NCBI GenBank assembly: GCA_964058845.1 | Contig: CAXKVR010000558.1 | Coordinates: 1 to 14,235, forward strand | DNA length: 14,235 nt | Origin: Carex sylvatica | Lineage: Eukaryota; Streptophyta; Magnoliopsida; Poales; Cyperaceae | Reading direction: 5' to 3' | In this document: one piece after another, positions 7,972 to 14,235 of the stretch | How the letters are laid out: every line of letters starts with the position of its first letter | Position numbering within the stretch: the first letter of the stretch is position 1 | The notes under the pieces: model-generated | What the model was told of the DNA's origin: nothing | What the model saw: the letters and a program-made list of their open reading frames with translations, nothing else | The model's database searches: none | Made by a program: the position numbers and the translations under genes

Positions 7972-8150
7972 GAGTGCGTATCCTCTGAGATATCTCATAT
8001 TTTGCGTGACCGACGTGTCCGGTGCCTATTCGGGGGTGACATAGGGACCAGTATTATTTGAGTTTTGAGATTCGTGCAGAACCTATTGCAACGGTTGAAA
8101 TTTTCCAAAACGACACGTAAAATATGTGATATCTCAGAGGATGAGAATTC
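7972..8150. mobile_element. 179-bp Mutator-like MITE, copy B
   Basis: Same family, length and orientation as 1589-1767. The left terminus is GAGTGCGTATCCTCTGAGAT; the right end is the complement of GAATTCTCATCCTCTGAGAT. It is flanked by a perfect 9-bp duplication, GTTGCCTAG (7963-7971 and 8151-8159), which fixes the boundaries. Interior blocks TTGCGTGACCGACGTGTCCG and GTGCCTATTCGGGGGTGA are identical to copy A. It ends about 260 bp upstream of the DCD start codon, that is, in the proximal promoter. Confidence 0.93.
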
Positions 8151-8159
8151 GTTGCCTAG

Positions 8160-8410
8160 ACGGCTAGACACCGACACAGCGTGTCAGTCTCCAGCAGGAT
8201 CAATTTCGGATCACACCTGCTAAGACCTCTCCAATTGGGTGTGAATCTACGAAATCAGCAATCGTCGGCCTTATAGCGTCCTTTAAGCATCTCTCTCTCT
8301 CTCTGTCTCTGTCTGCGAATTTCAGGTAGACTTACTAAACCCTAGATTTTAGATTTTGTTCTTTGTCAATCCATTTAGAATCGATCTGAATTGGAATTAG
8401 ACTAGCGATA
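8160..8410 (+). promoter_or_regulatory. Proximal promoter and 5' UTR of the DCD gene
   Basis: The region contains a CT-microsatellite (8290-8312, mostly CTCTCT), typical of the pyrimidine patch and 5' leader of plant genes. A telo-box AAACCCTA follows at 8337-8344, an element often seen near starts of plant genes expressed in dividing cells. A weak TATA candidate (CTTATAG) lies just before the CT-run, near 8265-8275, which would place transcription start around 8300. These positions are inferred from motif order only. Confidence 0.45.
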
Positions 8411-11400
8411 ATGGTCAGGAAGAGGCCAACAACGGGTCCTAAGGCTGATCGACCATCGTCTAGTTCAACCCCCTCCCAGAAGTTCAAGAAGAGGAGGAGG
8501 AATCTCAAGAAGCGACCTCAGGAGGCCATGGCGGATACGGGTGCTCCAAACTCTGACCCCAAACCGACTGATAAATCTGACCCCAACCCTAGCTTGGTAT
8601 CTAGTTCATCGCCTAACAATAGTGCTAAGAGAAAGGCGTCTGGTGCATCTCCTGATGGGAGTGCTAAGAAAAAGGCATCTGGTTCCTCTCCTGACCGGAA
8701 TGATAATAGAAAGGAGGAGAAGAAGAAATTGGATAGGGAGAAGGATGCTGAAAGGGACAGGCCAGAGAAGAGCTCTGGGTTTATCTTCATGTGTAGTGGC
8801 AAGACAAAACCAGAGTGTTATCGGTATCGGGTTTTTGGTTTGCCGAAGGGTCAATTGGAAAGCGTTAAGAAAATTAAACCTGGGACAAAGCTGTTCTTGT
8901 ATGATTTTGATCTGAAGCTGCTGTATGGGGTGTACAGGGCGACCTCTAATGGAACGTTGGACCTGGAGAGGGACGCCTTCCTTGGCCGGTTCCCTGCACA
9001 GGTAGCTTTGCCTTTATTACCTTTTTAGTTCAATTTCATATTAGATTGAGATTTGATTGTCAGAGGCTTTGTTACCTTGGCATGATACTGTGTTTGGACA
9101 TAATCTGACCAAATGTCTTACCATTCATGAATGGACCTTCTTTACTGACCTGTGTTTGGGCAGGCTATTCCTCCTTTACCTTGGCAGGATATTTTTTGGG
9201 CATGATTTGACCCAAATGGCTTGTCAATAATGGAGGGTTGACTTTATCAGCACATGTCGGGAAAGGTTATTTCTTTGTTATGAATAACCAGACCTGATCC
9301 AACCCAGTTGTGTCTCCAATTAGTTTGGTTGATATGATTTGGTCAGATTGGGTAAAGGAGTGTTAAAAGAGGAAGGTGCATGAAAGTGCAGCCAAAATCT
9401 TGAGAATTTAGTAGGTCAAGTGACAAATGTTATTAAAAGTTATATCTAGTTATTAATTTGGACTGCATTATAGTTCCTGTGATCTTATTGATTAGTGATG
9501 TACTTGGCTGGTGCTTCTGGACTATTTTTTTTTAAATTATTGTCAGGGACAATCGAGATATGCTGGTAGTAGGAAAATAGATTGCTATATGGGTAGAATG
9601 GTTATAAGATTATATTCCAGAGCCAAAGTATTTTGATGTGAAATGTAGTACAAAGGTACAACTCATTACTTGGATAGTGATGCTTGACATTTGCTTAGCT
9701 TTGAAGTTTTGCATTTGATGCATAGCCAAAACTGTAGGTTCATGCTATATCTAGGTTTTGGCTCGCTCTCCCTTATCCAATTCGTATGTTCTATTGTATT
9801 TGATGCATGAACAATATGAGACATACTTTGCTTTGCTTGTCATGATAGCTTTCTTCTAAGGTCCCACATTTACTGTAATAAAGAGCTCGGTAAGAGGAGG
9901 GATTCTGTGCCATTACCTCTTGGTGGCACCACATACCACTAACTTGTAATCCAATATTCGTGAATTGACCAATTCAAATTGTTTGAACTTCTCTTTTTTT
10001 ATCTAAGGCCTTCTTTAGAGAGGTAAGACTCAATATCCCAAGATGTGATAATTTCCCTTTATTCAACATTGTAATACTCCCTAGATACCCCTCTCATCTC
10101 CTTAGTGAAATTCTCTAAAATTTCAAATGACCCCTTGTGCCTTGAGGGACATGAAGCCATTCCATATAGGAAGAAAATAGTGATGCCACCGAACATTTAT
10201 GCCGGATGCCGTTAAACTGGTGAACTTAATTTGCATCAGTTGTGATGGATGTTTGTAGAAAATCATCTATATGGATGGAGAAGTAATTCATAAGTTTTGG
10301 AAGTGTAGAAGATCGAATGATGCTTACATTAGTTACAGCTTTCTAGTGCTTCAATTTTTAATAAAACAACTGCAAATGAGCCGATTTATGTATAGTAATG
10401 TGGTTTAGAAACACCTAATGGTTTGAACTAATCATTTGAGCCGCGAGTGGCTAAATTTGACCTGACCCAAAGGACTCGCCCAACCTGACCTGACTCCATT
10501 TTTTTTTAAAAGTCAAATTGAATCGAATTCGACCCAACCTGACTCAAGGCTACCCGAGACTTGAACATTCTCTGAAGTTGGAAAACATGATATCAGACCC
10601 ATAACCCTAGAACAACAACAACCAAGCCTTTAGTCCCAAGCAAGTTGGGGTAGGCTAGCAGGAGTCAATTTTGGGTTTCATTTCCATAAAAAGGGCTGTT
10701 TTTTTACTGCTTGCTCGCCACGCCTATCATGACCCTCCTTTTTCCTGGCTTGGGACAGGCTGTGCAGAAACTACGACCCATAATCAAACATAACCCTACA
10801 ATTACCAAAATCAAACAGACTCAACCTGACCCATGACTGATTAAGTACCAAAGTAAAACTGACTCAATAAAGATTCGGCCCGTCTCATGTTGCTTTAGAA
10901 GTAACTAATCTCACTCAATCCGGAGAGTCTGCCTGATCTGACTCGACCCAAGCTCGATTATACCTGATTTTTTTTTTTTTTTTTTTTAAAGTTGAATTGA
11001 CTTTTCTACAAACATCCATCAACTGTGCACATTAAAAAAATATTCAAATCTCATATTTTATGTTATTGCAGAGATAGTTTACATGATTTGAAATTTTGTT
11101 GAATTTTTTCATTGGAATCTTGATGTTTACAAACTGTTAACTATGATATACATGTACTTTTTTCATGTGGAAGTTTTCAGATAAGTGCATTACAATTTTT
11201 TTATGCATGACATATTTACACAGGTAAAATTCAAGATTGATCAAGACTGCTTGCCCGTTCCAGAGAAGACATTCAAGAAAGCTATTATTGATAACTATAA
11301 TAATAAGGGCAAGTTCACTCCTGAGCTCAATAATAAGCAAGTAAGTTGTCTGATCTTATGAAACTTTTGTTGTGCTTGCACATTTATATTTTTTCCTTTT

Positions 11401-12485
11401 CCAAATGATCATGCCAATGCAATATATATTCTCTCTTAAATTTATGCATAGCTGACTTGGATACTCACCAAGTTGGCACACAGTAAGATATATCTCTGTA
11501 ATTTTCTGTTTGGAGGCAATAAGTAGCTAATACATACATATCTTTTCAATTTTCTGACTTCAAGATGTGCATTTGGTAGGTGAAAAACTTAAAAGCATTA
11601 TTTAAACCAATCCCTCTGCTCCAGCCAGCACCAAGGCCCTGTACCCCGCCCCCACAAAAATCATACAGATCTGTATATGGGTCACACCACTCTCCTCGAA
11701 CTGAGCCCCCACAAAAATCATACAGATCTGTATATGGGTCACACCACTCTCCTCGAACTGACGAACCACGTTATTTGCTGCATGACACTGATCCACGTTA
11801 CATTCGACATGCGCCTTCGCCAGCACCTCAGCAAAACGAGGTGTATGTGCGCTACCCGCCCCCACCAGTGGAGTCAAGGCATGCACCTGATTATTATTTG
11901 ACTGATCCGCTACATCATGCCCCTCCGCTTGCAGAGCCACTGCACTATGCCCCTCCTGCTGACCCAGTACACTATGTACCTACCACTGACCCAGGGAGCT
12001 ATGCCTCTTCTCTCAGTAATCCGTACCAGCATTCGTACTACAATGGAAGTCCCTTGCCAGCTGAACGGTACTCACCTTACAACTTGTCCTTTAAATAAAC
12101 TCTCATAGTTTAAACAAGAAATAACTTGATGTACCTCTTTTTCTTTGTTTTTAATTCCAGTGTTGTTTATAGAGGTTCCCCAGAGATGGTCCCCTCGAGG
12201 GAACACCATGGCAATAGGGACTACCGAGCCCAGATACTGCAAGAGGTGGACACTGCAGTTTACAACCGTGAGCCATATGACCCATATCAACATGAAATCT
12301 CCTACAGGAATCCAACTTATGCACCAGCTGCTGATCTGACACACCCACCATTACCAGTTTCTTATGCAACCCATCATCCAAGTGCATATGACTTGGATCA
12401 AAGCCGGGGCTATTCAGGGCAGCAGTCAATCGCTCCTGTCTCATCTCTCTACTCATTTGCCAGTCGTTCCCAGTCATATAGGTGA
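8411..12485 (+). CDS. DCD (development and cell death) domain protein; exons 8411-9001, 11224-11340, 11580-12067, 12161-12485
   Basis: A complete four-exon gene; the splice model gives 1521 nt and 506 residues. The junctions are CACAG/GTAGC to CACAG/GTAAAA, CAA/GTAAGT to TAG/GTGAAA, and AACG/GTACTC to CCAG/TGTT. Residues 1-120 are basic and Ser/Pro-rich, with a nuclear-localisation-like [10 protein letters not shown] and two 13-residue SAK(R/K)KASG(A/S)SPD repeats. The DCD domain spans about 122-250: [19 protein letters not shown] (142-145), [13 protein letters not shown] (161-173), PAQV (195-198, across the exon 1/2 junction) and PVPE (208-211, in the place of the family's PLxE). The tail (250-506) is Pro/Tyr/His-rich and probably disordered, with 9-10-residue (A/D)DP-HYAPP repeats near 345-375. 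DCD proteins are plant-specific and linked to stress, hypersensitive cell death and development; the molecular function of this N-terminal-DCD subgroup is unknown. Met40 is an alternative start, but the ATG at 8411 is the first in frame and keeps the basic segment. Confidence 0.93.
9069..9240. repeat. Degenerate direct repeat in DCD intron 1
   Basis: Two imperfect copies of a roughly 65-bp unit begin near 9069 and 9173. They share TTACCTTGGCA-GATA, GTTTGG-CAT, TGACC-AAATG and CAT/AATGGA-type words. The similarity is clear but decayed, suggesting an old local duplication. Confidence 0.6.
9241..10226. other. Unassigned part of DCD intron 1
   Basis: About 1 kb of intronic sequence with no recognised gene or bounded repeat. 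Composition is less AT-rich than the intergenic region, with words that may be old transposon debris, but no terminal repeats could be matched. Confidence 0.4.
10227..11034. mobile_element. Inverted-repeat-bounded segment in DCD intron 1, possible decayed DNA transposon
   Basis: The left end TTAATTTGCATCAGTTGTGA continuing TGGATGTTTGTAGAAAA (10227-10262) is matched in inverted orientation at 11001-11034, whose complement reads TTAATGTGCACAGTTGATGG then ATGTTTGTAGAAAA. The 30-bp-plus inverted ends are about 0.8 kb apart. Between them lie CCTGACCC/CCCAACCTGAC-rich DNA, a nested non-LTR fragment and a 20-base T-run (10968-10987). No target-site duplication was identified, so the family is open. 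Confidence 0.55.
10610..10788 (-). mobile_element. Non-LTR retrotransposon (SINE or 5'-truncated LINE) 3' end
   Basis: On the minus strand the insert ends GCCTACCCCAACTTGCTTGG, then GACTAAAGGCTTGG and a short (TTG)n tail. This 3' motif with TTG repeats is, from memory, common to plant SINE/LINE tails. The flanks share CATAACCCTA (10600-10609 and 10789-10798), a 10-bp direct repeat directly next to the tail, as expected of target-primed insertion. A competing 9-bp pair, GACCCATAA (10596-10604 and 10775-10783), is also present, so boundaries may shift by a few bases. It is nested in the inverted-repeat-bounded segment. Confidence 0.65.
11648..11761 (+). repeat. Perfect 57-bp in-frame tandem duplication in DCD exon 3
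   Basis: The 57-bp units 11648-11704 and 11705-11761 are identical. They encode two head-to-tail copies of a 19-residue unit (residues 260-278 and 279-297) containing [16 protein letters not shown]. Identity at synonymous sites means the event is very recent, or an assembly artefact. The unit is Tyr/Ser/His/Arg-rich, like the rest of the tail, so the reading frame and character are kept. Confidence 0.95.
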
Positions 12486-12620
12486 TTTTGTGCTGTGTTG
12501 GCAGTTCACTGCGCCAAATGTGCTCTTTTGAATGAATTGTTGTATTTGTATGAGAATGGCTGTTTGGCACAACCTTGTAGATCATTCTGTTGGCTAATAC
12601 TTGGTAGTTGGTTCCTCTTT
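12486..12620 (+). other. 3' UTR and probable polyadenylation region of the DCD gene
   Basis: After the TGA at 12483-12485 come TGT-rich words (TTGTGCTGTGTTGG), then an A-rich AATGAATTG (near 12529) and TTGTATTTGTATGAG. This order resembles the plant far-upstream/near-upstream element pattern. There is no canonical AATAAA, so the cleavage site cannot be fixed. Confidence 0.35.
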
Positions 12621-12990
12621 CAATCTTTTGGTGTTATCACCATGCTTTCTCCCTTTGGTGCATAATGCATTGCAAATAATCTGCATTAGTATAAATTTGC
12701 ATGTGGTGTATTTCTGGTTAGGTTACTATTTAGATTGTTTCAAGAAATCAAGTGATTTGAATTTTCAGAGAAGCTAGCTATATATGAATCCCAATTCATA
12801 ACCAGATAAAAGAAAACTAAGTTAGTTAACCAAACTTCTGGGTTGTCTTGTGTAATTTGTTTTTTCCTTTGTTAGAAATGCAAGATGGCATAAGACTGTA
12901 AGAGCATGCATAAAGATAGGAAGTGTTTATTAATGGATTCAAAGCCAAAAGGTGTCACCATAGTTTCTATTGTGAGTAGAAAACCTTGTG
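12621..12990. other. 3' flanking sequence, nothing recognised
   Basis: Moderately AT-rich sequence without bounded repeats, RNA genes or plausible coding frames. It may include distal 3' UTR of the DCD gene. Confidence 0.4.
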
Positions 12991-13002
12991 CGTTTGGATT
13001 GG

Positions 13003-13158
13003 AATCAACTCTGCTGCTCTCTAAATAGGAGAGCAAGACCCTGTTATTCTAAATCTAACTGTTCATTTGTGTTGAGATTTGTGCATGAAAAAATTTAACA
13101 GTTAGATTTTAAATAGCATGATTCTGCTCTCCAATTTGGAGAGCAGCGGAGTCATATC
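13003..13158. mobile_element. 156-bp palindromic MITE flanked by 12-bp direct repeats
   Basis: The left arm reads CTCTGCTGCTCTCTAAATAG, GAGAGC, then TTCTAAATCTAACTGTT. The complement of the right arm gives CTCCGCTGCTCTCCAAATTG, GAGAGC, then TAAAATCTAACTGTT. Each arm contains its own palindrome, perfect over 23 bp at 13124-13146. CGTTTGGATTGG occurs at 12991-13002 and 13159-13170, directly flanking the element. This may be a long target-site duplication, or the ends of a larger element into which this one inserted. Confidence 0.7.
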
Positions 13159-13336
13159 CGTTTGGATTGGGAGTGAGTTAGCGAGTTTAGCAGCTCTTCC
13201 CAACCTTTCATTGGAATAGCAGAGTACGGGTTAGCGGCTATCATGAACAGCTACGCACCCATCCAAACATGGAATAGAGTTCAGAATAGCTCGTGTACCT
13301 GAGTTAGCATTATTCCTCTTCCTCTATGATCCAAAC
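13159..13336. repeat. GTTTGGAT-ended repeat remnant
   Basis: GTTTGGATTGGGAGTGAGTT at the left faces inverted ATCCAAAC at 13261-13268 and again at 13329-13336. Nearby TTAGC/GCTA words partly pair, for example GAGTTAGC with GCTAACCC-type sequence. It is probably a second small MITE, or the outer part of the one before it; which right end is real is unclear. Confidence 0.4.
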
Positions 13337-13551
13337 ACACATGATGAATGAATATGAACACAAGTAAACAGTTAGATGATTTTTTTTTTTTGTTTGGACC
13401 GAACTTTAAAAAAGAGATCAACTAACTATCTCTCAGTCAATTTCTTGCATTCACTCGCAATCAATAACTACTTGTGAGGACTGTTAACTAACTGAACTTC
13501 ATTAATTATTTGGGGACCACTTAATATTTGATAGATTTTATAACTGATGTG

Positions 13552-14235
13552 TGCAAATATGGATACCTATGCACGCAAGTGTTAATATATAATGTATCAA
13601 GTATTCATACCTAAGATATTAAGTATTTCGAAAAAAAAAATGGACACATCACACATCTTTTACACGTTTTTAGAGTTGGATTTTTTTTTCTCCGTTCAAA
13701 CTCGTCAATATTTCTGATAATCTGTGAGAAAATTTGCAAATCTAAAATCATGGACATCTTCTTTATAATTTTCTCTTTCAAATGAGATCTATGATGACAT
13801 ACTTTCAGGTTGTCTGTCATGCAAGTATTCATACATTGTCGTGTAAGTATTCATATCTTGTTGAGCAAGTATTCATACCTTGTTGTTCAAGTATTCATAC
13901 CTCGTAATGCATGTGTATATAATTCATGTTTAAGTGTTTGTATCTAACATATTTTATGAATTTTTTTCCATATGACACATGATGACGTCTGAAAATATTA
14001 ATATTAAGTAGTGCAAGTATTTATAAATCATCATGCAAGTGTAAATAATTCATATGTCAAGTGTTAGTAATTAACAAAATTTATGAAATTTTTATTTTTA
14101 TTTTCATATTGCACGGGATGATGTATGAAAGTATTAATTTCAAATATTGCAAGTATTCATACATTGTTATGCAAATGTTAATAGTTTATGTATCAAGAGT
14201 TTTATCTAAAATATTTTATTAACAATTTTTTTTCT
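13552..14235. repeat. Degenerate tandem array, ~130-bp unit with 22-bp sub-repeat, open at the right edge
   Basis: Units start with GCAAGTATTCATAC-like words at about 13889, 14015 and 14151 (spacing 126 and 136 bp). Each continues with ATGCAAGTGTTAATAATTCA-like, GT(A/T)TCAAGTGTT-like and AAATTTTATGAA-like blocks. An earlier, more diverged unit begins near 13552. Inside, CAAGTATTCATACCTTGTTG is repeated four times at exactly 22-bp spacing (AAGTATTCAT at 13823, 13845, 13867, 13889). The array leaves the window. Open frames across it are incidental. Confidence 0.75.

Noticed and set aside
8324..8379. Possible 5' UTR intron (TTCAG/GTAGAC donor, ATTTAG acceptor)
   Set aside because: The implied intron of about 50 bp is shorter than usual plant introns, and the acceptor context is poor.
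1510..8411. Shared bidirectional promoter between the two divergent genes
   Set aside because: The start codons are 6.9 kb apart with many transposons between them, far beyond the usual range for a bidirectional promoter.
8518..8854. Antisense frames across DCD exon 1
   Set aside because: They are shadows of the biased codon content of the Ser/Lys-rich exon; the sense frame is supported by the DCD domain and splice sites.
11602..12585. Antisense and alternate-frame open frames across DCD exons 3 and 4
   Set aside because: Shadow frames of Pro/Tyr/His-rich coding sequence. One runs straight through the exon 3-4 intron region with no supporting signals.
13821..13904. Regularly spaced 22-bp repeats as a CRISPR-like array
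   Set aside because: The repeats are contiguous with no unique spacers, degenerate, and in plant nuclear DNA; this is a minisatellite-type sub-repeat.

Overview
The window looks like nuclear DNA of a flowering plant. It holds GT-AG introns in AT-rich sequence, a plant-specific DCD-domain gene, a plant-type tRNA-Pro gene, and an AT-rich intergenic region full of short non-autonomous DNA transposons (MITEs). The sequence alone does not identify the species. There is no operon, CRISPR array or other prokaryotic feature.

Layout. (1) Positions 1-1510, minus strand: the 5' end of a class II (GH38) alpha-mannosidase gene. It comprises exon 1 with a signal peptide and the first zinc-binding motif, exon 2, and part of exon 3, which runs off the left edge. 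Its 1.04-kb first intron carries a roughly 0.3-kb direct duplication. (2) Positions 1511-8410: about 6.9 kb between two divergently oriented genes. It contains two 179-bp copies of one Mutator-like MITE with 9-bp target-site duplications, a diverged relative of that MITE, a Tourist-like MITE, a 150-bp hAT-like MITE with a perfect 8-bp target-site duplication, two fragments of another repeat family, a 0.6-kb hAT-like element, a 380-bp foldback element, a T-rich degenerate repeat tract and a tRNA-Pro(AGG) gene on the minus strand. (3) Positions 8411-12485, plus strand: a complete four-exon gene for a predicted 506-residue DCD (development and cell death) domain protein. It has a basic, Ser/Lys-rich N-terminus and a Pro/Tyr/His-rich C-terminal tail. 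Its 2.2-kb first intron holds an inverted-repeat-bounded segment with a nested non-LTR retrotransposon fragment. (4) Positions 12486-14235: the 3' flank, with a palindrome-rich MITE cluster and a degenerate tandem array (about 130-bp unit, with a 22-bp sub-repeat) that runs off the right edge.

The two protein genes have no evident functional link. One encodes a secretory or vacuolar glycan-processing hydrolase, the other a probable stress or cell-death-associated protein. The most striking shared feature is that the two copies of the same 179-bp MITE sit close to the start codons of these two genes: 79 bp upstream of the mannosidase ATG and about 260 bp upstream of the DCD ATG. I found no convincing undescribed molecular system. 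The points of interest concern transposon placement, one near-perfect foldback, and a very recent in-frame exon duplication. All repeat boundaries and family assignments were read by eye, without alignment software or database searches.
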